A stretch of DNA of 64,000 bases from contig NZ_JAPDHU010000002.1 of assembly GCF_031921685.1 (NCBI RefSeq), forward strand, positions 620,001 through 684,000, written 5' to 3'. The notes beneath the pieces are model-generated. The model was given only the letters and a program-made list of their open reading frames with translations, ran no database searches and was not told the origin of the DNA. Source of the DNA: Terripilifer sp031921685. GTDB lineage: Bacteria; Pseudomonadota; Alphaproteobacteria; Rhizobiales; Beijerinckiaceae. Shown here piece by piece: positions 49,541 to 57,879 of this stretch. Numbering within the stretch: position 1 is the first letter of the stretch; the number at the start of each line of letters is the position of its first letter. The position numbers were made by a program, and so were the translations under genes.

Positions 49541-50928
49541 GCGGCCATCTCCACGGTTTCGGTATTCCAGCCGGCCGGCAGGCTGATGCGGCTTGACTCG
49601 TCGGAGACCCGCCATGGCCGGCGGACGCCGCCAAGGGCTTCGGCGACGGCAAGGCCGGCTTGCAGGCCATCCTCATGAAAACCAGCGCCCATATAGGCGC
49701 CACAGAACCAGACATTGCCTTGTCCCTGCAGCGACCACAGTTTGCTTTGGGCACCGATAGCCCCCGCGTCGAAAGTCGGATGTTCGTAGATTTCCTGGCT
49801 GATCTGTTTGTCGGCCTCGGGCGGACGTGTCGGGTTGAGCGTCACGAACAGGGGATGTGCCGGATCGATGTCCTGCAACTTGTTCATCCAATAGGTGACC
49901 GTGAGGCAGTCCGCTTCGTCGTCCGAGCGCAGATCGAGATAGTTCCAGCTCGCCCAGACCGTGCGCCGACGCGGCATCAGCGACGGGTCGCGATGCAGAT
50001 AAGCGATATTGCGGCTATAGCGGAATGCCGACAGAAGTTCGCGTTCCGGGACCGTGGGCGCCGCGATGAGGCGCAGGGCCTGGTCGGCATGGGTGGCGAG
50101 AACCACATGATCGAAACGCTCGCGATGTCCGCTGTTGTCGACAATCTCGACGCCGTCGGGGGTGCGCAAGATCTTAACGGCCGCGGCATTGCGGCGAATG
50201 CGATTGGCATAGCCGTAGGTCAATTTCTCCACATAGGCGCGGCTGCCGCCGGTGACGGTGCGCCAGATCGGTCGTTTAAAAATGTTGAGCAGGCCGTGAT
50301 TTTCCTGAAAGCGGATGAAGGAGGCGGCGGGATAGTCGAGAATGCGGCTGGCTGGCGCCGACCAGATCGCCGCCGCGAGCGGCAGAAGATGATCGTCACG
50401 GAAGGCCGCGCCATAGGCGCCACGGTCGAGATACTCGCCGAGCGATAGATCGGCGAGAAGATGCCGGCGGCTGTCGCGTGTCGCCTGCCGGTAGAAGCGT
50501 TGCAGATCATAGAGCATGGACCAGAAGCGCGGGCGCAGAAGGTTGCTGCGCTGAGCGAACAGGCTGGTGAAACTCTCGCCGGAATATTCGATCGCCCCCT
50601 GATGCAGCGAGGCCGAAAACGACATATCCGAGGGCTGCGTTACGACACCGAGATGCGCGAAAAGGGCGGTCAGGTTCGGATAGGTTTTTTCATTGTAGAC
50701 GATGAAGCCGGTATCGACGGCGATCGGTCCGTCCTTCGTGTCGACCATGCGGGTATTGGAATGGCCGCCGATACGGCCGTCCTGTTCGAAGACGGTGACA
50801 TCATGGCGCTGGGCGAGCAGCCAGGCGGCCGACATCCCCGATATGCCTGTCCCCACGACGGCGATCTTGAGGCCTGCAGTCTTGAGACCTGGAGGCCGGA
50901 TGCAGGGAGGGGCCGTATAGGCGTTCAT
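49537..50928 (-). CDS. FAD-dependent amine-oxidase-like protein (COG2907)
   Basis: 463 aa. Dinucleotide site IAVVGTGISGMSAAWLLAQRH near residue 22, GGHSNT and DTGFIVYN, and a C-terminal FAD contact (NVWFCGAYMGAGFHEDGLQAG). This is the COG2907 branch of flavin oxidases that acts on membrane fatty acids in related organisms, in some cases as part of furan-fatty-acid formation. A TGATCC-N17-GTAGTG promoter at 50969-50997 places it under the ECF sigma factor encoded at 51714. It forms an operon with DUF1365. Confidence 0.9.
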   Translation of the reverse strand: MNAYTAPPCIRPPGLKTAGLKIAVVGTGISGMSAAWLLAQRHDVTVFEQDGRIGGHSNTRMVDTKDGPIAVDTGFIVYNEKTYPNLTALFAHLGVVTQPSDMSFSASLHQGAIEYSGESFTSLFAQRSNLLRPRFWSMLYDLQRFYRQATRDSRRHLLADLSLGEYLDRGAYGAAFRDDHLLPLAAAIWSAPASRILDYPAASFIRFQENHGLLNIFKRPIWRTVTGGSRAYVEKLTYGYANRIRRNAAAVKILRTPDGVEIVDNSGHRERFDHVVLATHADQALRLIAAPTVPERELLSAFRYSRNIAYLHRDPSLMPRRRTVWASWNYLDLRSDDEADCLTVTYWMNKLQDIDPAHPLFVTLNPTRPPEADKQISQEIYEHPTFDAGAIGAQSKLWSLQGQGNVWFCGAYMGAGFHEDGLQAGLAVAEALGGVRRPWRVSDESSRISLPAGWNTETVEMAA

Positions 50929-50968
50929 CGTCAGACCTCGTGCCGACCGCTTTCAAGCGGCTTGTCTG

Positions 50969-50997
50969 CACTACGGTCTCCTGGGCCAGTTGGATCA
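50969..50997 (-). promoter_or_regulatory. RpoE-type promoter of FAD oxidase/DUF1365 operon
   Basis: Minus strand TGATCC (50992-50997), 17 bases, GTAGTG (50969-50974). TGATCC is the -35 element of the ChrR-controlled RpoE of Rhodobacter, and the same element stands before rpoE itself in this window. Confidence 0.75.
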
Positions 50998-51002
50998 CCG
51001 GT

Positions 51003-51425
51003 CTAGCGGATACGGCTCCACGACATATCCTTGCACAGCACCCGTCCGATGACGCAGCCCTGGGTCCGCAGAGCGTTGGCCGCGACGGTGATGTCGATAT
51101 TGAAGGAAAGTTTGCGCTGCGGGTCATAGGCCGTGCCACTGAGCAGACTGGCCGATTTGGGTTTGACATCCATGACCAGCCTGTCGCCGACTTTCTCGTC
51201 GGTCACGCCATCCTTGATCCAGGTGTTAATGGCGCAAATCTGAGCGCCGCATGGGGCGATGCGGACTCGGGCAATGCCATCGCCGCGCGCCCAGGAGCCG
51301 GATATGGCGCCCGTCGCGTCCTGAGCCGGAGCCGGTAAGGGGAGGAGGAACATTCCTGTCACGAGGGCTGACACAAGGACTGGGACGCGCGCTGGAGCCG
51401 GGACTTTGCCAATACATTTGCCCAT
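51003..51425 (-). CDS. Exported DUF2147 protein
   Basis: 140 aa from the ATG at 51425, preceded by GGGGAGG. A signal peptide (about 1-34, ending PAPAQ) precedes a DUF2147 domain: ISGSWARGDGIARVRIAPCG, AQICAINTWI and the later LLSGTAYDP and LRTQGCVIGRVLCKDMSW, with paired cysteines. Periplasmic, function unknown. Its own TGATCC-N17-GTAGAA promoter puts it in the RpoE regulon. Confidence 0.88.
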   Translation of the reverse strand: MGKCIGKVPAPARVPVLVSALVTGMFLLPLPAPAQDATGAISGSWARGDGIARVRIAPCGAQICAINTWIKDGVTDEKVGDRLVMDVKPKSASLLSGTAYDPQRKLSFNIDITVAANALRTQGCVIGRVLCKDMSWSRIR

Positions 51426-51518
51426 GAAATGACCTCCCCGAGCCAAAAGAGCTAAAATCTTCAAAAATTTACGGGTCCGAGAGGGCTGCGTTCTGCTGCG
51501 CGCTCGGCAACCGTTTCG

Positions 51519-51547
51519 TTCTACGTCGTGTTAACGTGATTGGATCA
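51519..51547 (-). promoter_or_regulatory. RpoE-type promoter of DUF2147 gene
   Basis: Minus strand TGATCC (51542-51547), 17 bases, GTAGAA (51519-51524), about 95 bases before the DUF2147 start. It has the same elements and spacing as the two other RpoE-type promoters here. Confidence 0.75.
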
Positions 51548-51570
51548 GTGCCCGTTCCAGCTTCTGGCAA

Positions 51571-51599
51571 TGATCCGTTTGGGCGCGGCATGCGTAAAG
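51571..51599 (+). promoter_or_regulatory. RpoE-type autoregulated promoter of rpoE-chrR
   Basis: Plus strand TGATCC (51571-51576), 17 bases, GTAAAG (51594-51599), about 115 bases before the rpoE start. The sigma factor is therefore predicted to activate its own operon. Confidence 0.78.
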
Positions 51600-51713
51600 G
51601 GAGGTATGAAACTCGATGTTCGCCGGATGGTTCACAAAATGCCTCAAGGCGCCAAAGACGATCGCCGCTGGATGTTGGGTCGCTGGGTCACGACGGTCCA
51701 GCGTGGAGCCGAA

Positions 51714-52298
51714 ATGAAAAACGACGGTCCGGAACGTTCGGACGACGATTATGGGAAGATGATCAGGTCGATCGCCGAGCGGCGGGATCGAACCGCTTTC
51801 GCTTGCCTGTTCGATCATTTCGCGCCGCGTATTCGAGGCATGATTTTGCGCACCGGTGCCAGCGCCGAACAGGCAGAAGACATCGCCCAGGAGGCGATGC
51901 TGACACTGTGGCGCAAAGCCGATTATTTCGATCCGCTACGCGCCGCGCCGGCAGCCTGGGTTTTCGCCATCGCTCGCAATCTGCGCATCGATGGTATTCG
52001 CCGCGAGCGCCGCGCGCAGGTTCATGCCTGTCTTGAACGTGTCGAGCCGGAAGGGCCGGAGCAGCCCGATCATCTCGTGAATGCCGACGAACGCCAGCGC
52101 CGTGTCGTGGAAGCGTTGAAGCATCTGCCGCCAGAGCAGGCGGAGGTGGTGCATATGTCTTTCGTCGAAGGCAAAGCCCATGGAGAAATTTCCAAATGTC
52201 TCGACTTGCCGCTGGGAACCGTGAAATCCCGGCTTCGTCTCGCCATGGTGCGGCTCCGCCAAGCTTTGGCGGATCTGGCGGAGGAAGAGACGCCATGA
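51714..52298 (+). CDS. rpoE: ECF sigma factor RpoE (ChrR-controlled)
   Basis: 194 aa from the ATG at 51714 (GGAG upstream). Region 2 is FACLFDHFAPRIRGMILRTGAS (position guide, 25-46) with the AEDIAQEAMLTLWRKA helix. Region 4 is LPPEQAEVVHMSFVEGKAHG and LPLGTVKSRLRLAM. Followed with ATGA overlap by the ChrR anti-sigma factor, it is the singlet-oxygen/organic-peroxide sigma factor type. The three TGATCC promoters nearby are its likely targets. Confidence 0.95.
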   Translation: MKNDGPERSDDDYGKMIRSIAERRDRTAFACLFDHFAPRIRGMILRTGASAEQAEDIAQEAMLTLWRKADYFDPLRAAPAAWVFAIARNLRIDGIRRERRAQVHACLERVEPEGPEQPDHLVNADERQRRVVEALKHLPPEQAEVVHMSFVEGKAHGEISKCLDLPLGTVKSRLRLAMVRLRQALADLAEEETP

Positions 52299-52930
52299 GG
52301 CCCATCCATCATCCCAGCGACCTGTTGCTCGCCGAATATGCGGCCGGCTCGCTCGATGAAGCGAGCGCGCTGATCGTCTCCGCCCATCTGGCTCTATGCC
52401 CGCATTGCCGGCGAGCGGTCGCTGATTTCGAATGTATTGGCGGTGCGCTGCTGGAGCAGGTTGGCGGAGGCGGTTTCGATACGCAGCGGCGGGGCCAAGC
52501 GGTTACCGCGATTTCCGCCGATCTGTCGCAGCAGCCCGTGCCGCGTCGCGATCTTTCGGTTGCTGACAGCATCGAAGCGATGATCGATGTCTATGGTCGT
52601 GGACCGTGGCGCTGGATCGGGCCCGGCGTCTATCATCGTCGTATCGACCTGGAGGACAATGGCGTGCGCGCCTTCATGCTGCGCGGCGCCCCCGGTACGG
52701 AATTGCCGGATCACAGCCATTCGGGCACCGAATTGACCCTCGTCCTGAAAGGCGAGTTCAGCCATGAGCTGGGACGTTTCGGCGTCGGCGACATGGAGGC
52801 GGCGGACGGCGGCATTCGCCACGCGCCACGCATCGGCAATGAGGAATGTATCTGTCTCGTTGCGATGGCGGGCACGATCCGCTTGCGCGGTCTGCTGGGA
52901 CGGTTGATACAGCCCTTCGTACGCTTGTGA
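52295..52930 (+). CDS. chrR: ChrR zinc-binding anti-sigma factor
   Basis: 211 aa. The N-terminal zinc anti-sigma domain has His6, His31, Cys35 and Cys38, the same residues as in Rhodobacter ChrR. The C-terminal cupin has His140, His142, Glu146 and His176, again in register with the metal site of ChrR, shifted by one. It holds RpoE inactive until singlet oxygen or related stress triggers its loss. The start overlaps the rpoE stop, keeping sigma and anti-sigma in balance. Confidence 0.95.
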   Translation: MRPIHHPSDLLLAEYAAGSLDEASALIVSAHLALCPHCRRAVADFECIGGALLEQVGGGGFDTQRRGQAVTAISADLSQQPVPRRDLSVADSIEAMIDVYGRGPWRWIGPGVYHRRIDLEDNGVRAFMLRGAPGTELPDHSHSGTELTLVLKGEFSHELGRFGVGDMEAADGGIRHAPRIGNEECICLVAMAGTIRLRGLLGRLIQPFVRL

Positions 52931-52943
52931 CTGGGGGATCGCC

Positions 52944-53774
52944 GTGGGTGTCCGTGTTCTGCTCTTGATCGTTCTGGGTGGATGGATCGGACTGGCCCTG
53001 GCGATGACCGCGGCCTGGATCGCCGAACGGCGCACCGGCAATTCCGGTTGGATCGATGTCACCTGGACATTCGCGGTCGGCGGCGCCGGCATCATTCTGG
53101 CGCTCGCGGCCTTTCTGTCGATGAAAACCTCTTCGATGCGGATTCTGGTCGTGGCCGGTCTTGTCGCCTTGTGGGCGCTGCGCCTTGGCCTGCATCTGGT
53201 GTGGCGGACCCGGCGGATCAACGATGATCCGCGCTATGCCAAAATGAAAACGGAGATGGGTGCGCAGGTCGGATTCGGCATGTTCAAACTAGCGCAGGCG
53301 CAAGCTTTGGTCAGCATTCCCCTGGTGATCTCGATCGCGCTGGCCGCCTGGTCGCCGGCCCCATGGCGCAGCCAGGACATTCTCGCCGTGATCGTCTTTC
53401 TGATCGCCATTGCCGGCGAAGCCGCTGCCGATCGGCAATTGCGGGCTTTCCGCGCCAAGCCGGAAAATCGCGATCGCTTTTGTGATGAAGGATTATGGCG
53501 CTGGTCGCGTCATCCCAACTATTTCTTCGAATGGCTGGGATGGCTGGCCTTTCCGCTGTTCGCCGTTACTCTTTCCGACGATTATCCCATAGGCTGGCTC
53601 GCCTTCGTCGGCGCTTTCTCCATGTATTGGCTCCTCACGCGCGTCTCGGGCATTCCGCCGCTCGAAGCGCATATGCGTGCAAAATATGGCGATAGCTTCG
53701 AGCGCTATATGGCGCGCACCAGCGCTTTCTTCCCCTGGTTCCCCGCAAAACCATTTGAAAGAGGCGCGACATGA
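52944..53774 (+). CDS. DUF1295 membrane protein (steroid 5-alpha-reductase-like)
   Basis: 276 aa, starting at GTG 52944, 13 bases after chrR. It has about six TM helices with the DUF1295 signatures WIDVTWTFAVGGAG, LRLGLHLVWRTRRINDDPRY and the C-terminal LWRWSRHPNYFFEWLGW. The last lies in the methyltransferase/reductase-like core and probably binds cofactor or lipid. It belongs to the RpoE operon and is coupled by ATGA to the CFA-synthase-like gene. It likely acts on membrane fatty acids. Confidence 0.9.
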   Translation: MGVRVLLLIVLGGWIGLALAMTAAWIAERRTGNSGWIDVTWTFAVGGAGIILALAAFLSMKTSSMRILVVAGLVALWALRLGLHLVWRTRRINDDPRYAKMKTEMGAQVGFGMFKLAQAQALVSIPLVISIALAAWSPAPWRSQDILAVIVFLIAIAGEAAADRQLRAFRAKPENRDRFCDEGLWRWSRHPNYFFEWLGWLAFPLFAVTLSDDYPIGWLAFVGAFSMYWLLTRVSGIPPLEAHMRAKYGDSFERYMARTSAFFPWFPAKPFERGAT

Positions 53775-54802
53775 CCTTCATGAATTCGGCGATCGTCGCC
53801 GCTGAAGCGATTCCGGTGCCCGATTTTGTCAGCCGGGCAGGTATCCGCTTTCTAGTATCGCGCACGTCTCGCCAATTGGCGGGCGAGGAAGCTTCCGATG
53901 ACGAGCGCTTCGTCAAGCAGATGAGTACCGCGCCCATCGCCGTTCACACGGATGCGGCGAATGCCCAGCACTATGAAGTGCCGGCCGCTTTCTTCGCGCG
54001 CGTGCTCGGTCCGCATCGGAAATATTCCTGCTGTCGCTATGTCGACAAAACGACGACATTGGCGCAAGCGGAACTGGCGGCACTTGCAGAAACGGTGCGC
54101 AACGCCGATCTCAAGGACGGCCAGGATATTTTGGAGCTTGGTTGCGGCTGGGGATCTCTATCGCTCTATATGGCCGAGCATTTCCCCAAGGCCCATATCA
54201 CCGCCGTGTCGAACTCGAATTCTCAACGCGCCTACATTCTGGGAGAAGCCGAGAGACGCGGCCTGTCCAATCTGGCAGTGATCACCTGCGATATGAATGT
54301 CTTCAAGACGGCGACGACTTTCGACCGGGTCGTTTCGGTCGAGATGTTCGAGCATATGAGCAACTGGCGGAAACTGCTTGGCCACGTCCGGGGCTGGCTG
54401 CGCCCGCAGGGCAAATTGTTCCTGCACGTGTTCACCCATCGCAGCGGCTCTTACAAATTCGACGAAAACGATCGCAGCGACTGGATCGCCCAACATTTCT
54501 TCACTGGCGGCATCATGCCGAGCCATTCGCTGATCCGGCAGTTCGGCGATCTGTTTCAGGTCGAAAGCGAACGGCGCTGGAGCGGCAGCCACTATGGCCG
54601 CACCGCCGAAGACTGGCTCGCCAATTTTGACAGGCACATCGGTGAGATCGAAACCATTCTGCGTCCGGTCTATGGCGCCGACACTCATCTGTGGATGCGC
54701 CGCTGGCGCCTGTTCTTCCTGGCTACGTCCGGGCTTTTCGGTCATGCCGGCGGCGATGAATGGGGCGTCAGCCATTATTTGCTGACGCCCACTGTAGCTT
54801 GA
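53771..54802 (+). CDS. Cyclopropane-fatty-acyl-phospholipid synthase-like methyltransferase
   Basis: 343 aa. SAM site LELGCGWGSLSLYMAE near residue 122, SNSNSQRAYI, VVSVEMFEHMSNWRKLL and HVFTHRSGSYKFDENDRSDWIAQHFF (position guide). It starts without the extended N-terminal lipid domain of classical Cfa, which is typical for the shorter paralogue in RpoE-ChrR regulons. Related proteins methylate unsaturated fatty acyl chains of phospholipids. It is the last gene of the rpoE-chrR-DUF1295 operon. Confidence 0.92.
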   Translation: MTFMNSAIVAAEAIPVPDFVSRAGIRFLVSRTSRQLAGEEASDDERFVKQMSTAPIAVHTDAANAQHYEVPAAFFARVLGPHRKYSCCRYVDKTTTLAQAELAALAETVRNADLKDGQDILELGCGWGSLSLYMAEHFPKAHITAVSNSNSQRAYILGEAERRGLSNLAVITCDMNVFKTATTFDRVVSVEMFEHMSNWRKLLGHVRGWLRPQGKLFLHVFTHRSGSYKFDENDRSDWIAQHFFTGGIMPSHSLIRQFGDLFQVESERRWSGSHYGRTAEDWLANFDRHIGEIETILRPVYGADTHLWMRRWRLFFLATSGLFGHAGGDEWGVSHYLLTPTVA

Positions 54803-54823
54803 TCTGCGGATGACGCCGGCGGA

Positions 54824-55384
54824 TCAGGCGGCCTTCTTGGCAACGTGAGTCGAGATCGCGTCCATCAGGGCCGGCGACAGGCAATCATAGGGCTCAAGCG
54901 CGAGCTCTTTCAAACGGGCGCGGATAGCAGGCATTTGCGCCGGATCGACACCCGATTCGATGACCGAGGACACAAAGGCGGCGAAGCCAGGGGCGGCCGA
55001 GCCCTGTTCGACGAACAGTTCCGGATGGATGAAATCCAGGCCATAGAACGGATGGCTCTTGTTCTCGATGTGGCCGTACATGTGCGTACCGCAACCGGTG
55101 CACGCATATCGCTGGATCGTCGCAGCCTTGTCGACGACCTGAAGTTTATCTCCGTTGGCGAGAACCGTCACACTGTCATGCGGTACGACCGCTACGACAG
55201 AGAAGGTTGCGCCTTCCGGTTTCCAGCATTTGGTGCAACCGCAAGCGTGATTATGAGCGACGTCGCCCTTGATGCCGATCTTCACGGCCTTGTCCTGGCA
55301 TTTGCAGACCAGCGTCCCTCCGGAAAAATGTCCCGAGCCTTTTCGTACGCCGCCGTCAACGGATGGATGGATGCTCACACTCAT
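54824..55384 (-). CDS. gfa: S-(hydroxymethyl)glutathione synthase (Gfa)
   Basis: 186 aa. The zinc sites of Gfa are visible: CKCQ near residue 27, CGCTKCWKPEGA near 48 and YACTGCGTHMYGHIE near 93, together with LDFIHPELF. It speeds condensation of formaldehyde with glutathione. It lies 29 bases downstream of the class III alcohol dehydrogenase in the same direction; together they form the glutathione-dependent formaldehyde oxidation route. Confidence 0.95.
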   Translation of the reverse strand: MSVSIHPSVDGGVRKGSGHFSGGTLVCKCQDKAVKIGIKGDVAHNHACGCTKCWKPEGATFSVVAVVPHDSVTVLANGDKLQVVDKAATIQRYACTGCGTHMYGHIENKSHPFYGLDFIHPELFVEQGSAAPGFAAFVSSVIESGVDPAQMPAIRARLKELALEPYDCLSPALMDAISTHVAKKAA

Positions 55385-55413
55385 TGGATATCTCCCTCTA
55401 CGTTTGTCGCCGG

Positions 55414-56523
55414 TCAGAAAACGACCACCGAACGTATCGATTTGCCCTCATGCATGAGATCGAAACCCTTGTTGATGTCCTCCAGCTTCAGAACGTGAGT
55501 GATCATTGGATCGATTTGGATTCTGCCATTCATGTACCAGTCGACGATCTTGGGAACATCGGTGCGCCCACGTGCGCCGCCAAACGCCGAGCCTTTCCAG
55601 ACACGCCCGGTGACGAGCTGGAAGGGGCGGGTGCTGATCTCCTTGCCCGCCTCGGCGACACCGATGACCACCGAGACGCCCCAGCCGCGATGACAGGCTT
55701 CAAGCGCCTGGCGCATGACATTGGTATTGCCGGTGCAGTCGAACGTGTAATCGGCGCCACCATCGGTGAGGGCAACCAGATGCTGGACAAAATCCCCGCT
55801 CACCTTCGACGGATTGACGAAATGGGTCATGCCGAAGCGGCGGCCCCATTCCTCCTTCGCATCGTTGAGATCGACACCGATGATCTTATCGGCGCCGACC
55901 ATTTTGGCGCCCTGAATGACATTGAGGCCGATACCACCCAGTCCAAACACGATAACATTGGCGCCGGGTTCGACTTTGGCGGTATTGATCACCGCGCCGA
56001 CGCCTGTGGTGACGCCGCAACCGACATAGCAACATTTGTCGAACGGCGCGTCGGTGCGGATCTTGGCGACCGCGATCTCGGGCAGTACCGTGAAATTCGA
56101 GAATGTCGAACAGCCCATATAGTGAAAGATCGGCCGGCCTTTGTAGCTGAACCGGGTCGTGCCATCGGGCATCAGGCCCTTGCCCTGCGTCGCGCGGATG
56201 GCGGTGCAGAGATTGGTCTTGCCGGACAAGCATGATTTGCACTGGCGGCATTCGGGCGTGTAGAGCGGGATGACATGATCGCCTGGCTTCACGCTGGTCA
56301 CGCCAGGGCCAACCTCGCAGACGATGCCAGCGCCTTCATGACCGAGCACGGAAGGAAAAATGCCTTCGCTGTCGAAACCATCGAGCGTGTAGGCATCGGT
56401 GTGGCAGATGCCGGTGGCCTTGATCTCGATCAGAACCTCGCCGGCTTTGGGGCCTTCAAGATCGAGCTCGACGATCTCCAAGGGCTTTTTGGCTTCGAAC
56501 GCAACGGCGGCTTGTGTTTTCAT
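55414..56523 (-). CDS. frmA: S-(hydroxymethyl)glutathione dehydrogenase / class III alcohol dehydrogenase
   Basis: 369 aa. Catalytic zinc site GICHTDAYTLDG and GHEGAGIV, structural zinc loop CRQCKSCLSGKTNLC, NAD site VFGLGGIGLNVIQGAKM, and the class III hallmark CGVTTGVGAV. It oxidises S-hydroxymethylglutathione and can reduce S-nitrosoglutathione. It is followed by gfa and is divergent from a GlxA-type AraC regulator gene. Confidence 0.96.
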   Translation of the reverse strand: MKTQAAVAFEAKKPLEIVELDLEGPKAGEVLIEIKATGICHTDAYTLDGFDSEGIFPSVLGHEGAGIVCEVGPGVTSVKPGDHVIPLYTPECRQCKSCLSGKTNLCTAIRATQGKGLMPDGTTRFSYKGRPIFHYMGCSTFSNFTVLPEIAVAKIRTDAPFDKCCYVGCGVTTGVGAVINTAKVEPGANVIVFGLGGIGLNVIQGAKMVGADKIIGVDLNDAKEEWGRRFGMTHFVNPSKVSGDFVQHLVALTDGGADYTFDCTGNTNVMRQALEACHRGWGVSVVIGVAEAGKEISTRPFQLVTGRVWKGSAFGGARGRTDVPKIVDWYMNGRIQIDPMITHVLKLEDINKGFDLMHEGKSIRSVVVF

Positions 56524-56629
56524 GGCGTTTCCCAGATGTCATCGGTTCCGGCCGATGCCGAAACGCTCGCACTGTCATGGCGCTATTATACGGACTGGGA
56601 AGGCTGACGAAATTTGCCTTTTCAGGCGG

Positions 56630-56659
56630 ATTCGGACAAGGTGCCCCCTTATTCGGACA
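56630..56659. promoter_or_regulatory. Direct repeats ATTCGGACA, candidate AraC-family site
   Basis: ATTCGGACA at 56630-56638 and again at 56651-56659, exactly 21 bases apart (two helical turns), 50-75 bases before the AraC-type gene and about 110 before the divergent frmA. The arrangement fits an AraC-family dimer site. Confidence 0.55.
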
Positions 56660-56706
56660 TGCCCTTCTCGACCTGACATCCAGAAGCTGCCGTAGGATTG
56701 CTGGAT

Positions 56707-57699
56707 ATGGCTCTTGGTGTCGACATCATCATTTATCCCGGTTTCAAATCGATGGAGGCGGTCGGCCCCGTCAATGTGTTCACATATGCGAACCGACACC
56801 TGCAGAGCAGCAACGACCCGCGGCGCTACGACATTCGCGTGAGCGCCCCGCAGCCCGGATATGTTTCGTCCGATACTTTGCTATCAATTGAGGCGACCGC
56901 CGGATTGGCCACGCGAGATCTACCCCATACGGTGATGATCACCGGCGCCCCCGACATTGACCGGGCGCTGGAAGCATCGCCGACGATTGTCGACTGGTGT
57001 CGGGTCAACTCTAGCAAGGTGCCGCGGCTGGCCGGGCTTTGCTCAGGCAGTTTTTTTCTTGCGGCATCCGGTGCATTGAACGGCAAGCGCGCGACCACCC
57101 ATTGGAGCGTCGCGGGACTTTTGCAGCAACGTTATCCGGGTGTGCAGGTAGTTGCCGATGCGATCTTTGTCCAAGACGGAAACCTGTGGACGTCGGCCGG
57201 CGTCACGGCCGCCATCGATCTCGCTCTGGCTTTCGTCGAACAGGATTTCGGGCGCGACCTCGCATTGCAGGTCGCGCGCGATCTGGTGATCTTTCTGAAA
57301 CGCCCTGGCGGTCAGTCTCAGTTCAGCACGTTGCTGACGAGCCAGATGACCGCATCTCCTGGAATCCGCGAAATTCAGAGCTGGGTGCTCGCCAATCTCG
57401 ACCAGCCCATTCGCGTCGATGATTTGTCGGCGCGCGCAGGCATGAGCGTACGTAATTTCGCCCGGCGATTTTTTAAGGAAACCCACACCACGCCGGCCGA
57501 GTTCATCGAGATCGCCCGGTGCGAGCAGGCGATGGGGCTGCTTCTAGATACCAACCTACCGATGAAAACCATCGCTTTTCGCTCCGGTTTTCCCTCCGAC
57601 GAACAATTGCGCAAGGTATTCCAGAAGCGTTTTTCGTTGACGCCGCGCGAATATCGCGAGCGCTTCAAGACCACCAACGCGGATCAGGTGATCGCCTGA
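56707..57699 (+). CDS. GlxA-family AraC regulator with DJ-1/PfpI domain
   Basis: 330 aa. The N-terminal 190 residues are a DJ-1/PfpI-like domain (VDIIIYPGFKSMEAVGPVNVF; LAGLCSGSFFLAASGAL with the nucleophile-elbow Cys). The C-terminus is an AraC HTH pair (VDDLSARAGMSVRNFARRFFKE; FPSDEQLRKVFQKRFSLTPREY). The ATG at 56707 is used; an in-frame TTG lies three codons before. GlxA-like regulators sense amines or small metabolites. It probably acts on its own promoter and perhaps on frmA-gfa. Confidence 0.92.
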   Translation: MALGVDIIIYPGFKSMEAVGPVNVFTYANRHLQSSNDPRRYDIRVSAPQPGYVSSDTLLSIEATAGLATRDLPHTVMITGAPDIDRALEASPTIVDWCRVNSSKVPRLAGLCSGSFFLAASGALNGKRATTHWSVAGLLQQRYPGVQVVADAIFVQDGNLWTSAGVTAAIDLALAFVEQDFGRDLALQVARDLVIFLKRPGGQSQFSTLLTSQMTASPGIREIQSWVLANLDQPIRVDDLSARAGMSVRNFARRFFKETHTTPAEFIEIARCEQAMGLLLDTNLPMKTIAFRSGFPSDEQLRKVFQKRFSLTPREYRERFKTTNADQVIA

Positions 57700-57844
57700 T
57701 CATAGGCCGATCCAAATCCGCATCCCGATAACCCACTCATGTTGCCGTCGATCTCGGCCGCTGCGATAGGCGGTTTGAGGCGTCATGAAGAGCCGTGCGG
57801 CCTCTCCCGGCTTTCCGCTTGCCCGGATGGATAATAAATTGTAT

Positions 57845-57857
57845 TTCAATATATGAA
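57845..57857. promoter_or_regulatory. AT-rich operator, MarR-type, site 1
   Basis: TTCAATATATGAA; its reverse complement TTCATATATTGAA differs by one base from TTCATATATTTAA at 59165-59177. It lies just before the methyltransferase gene that shares an operon with a MarR regulator. Confidence 0.55.
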
Positions 57858-57879
57858 TTTTAAAATATTAGGCGCGAAC

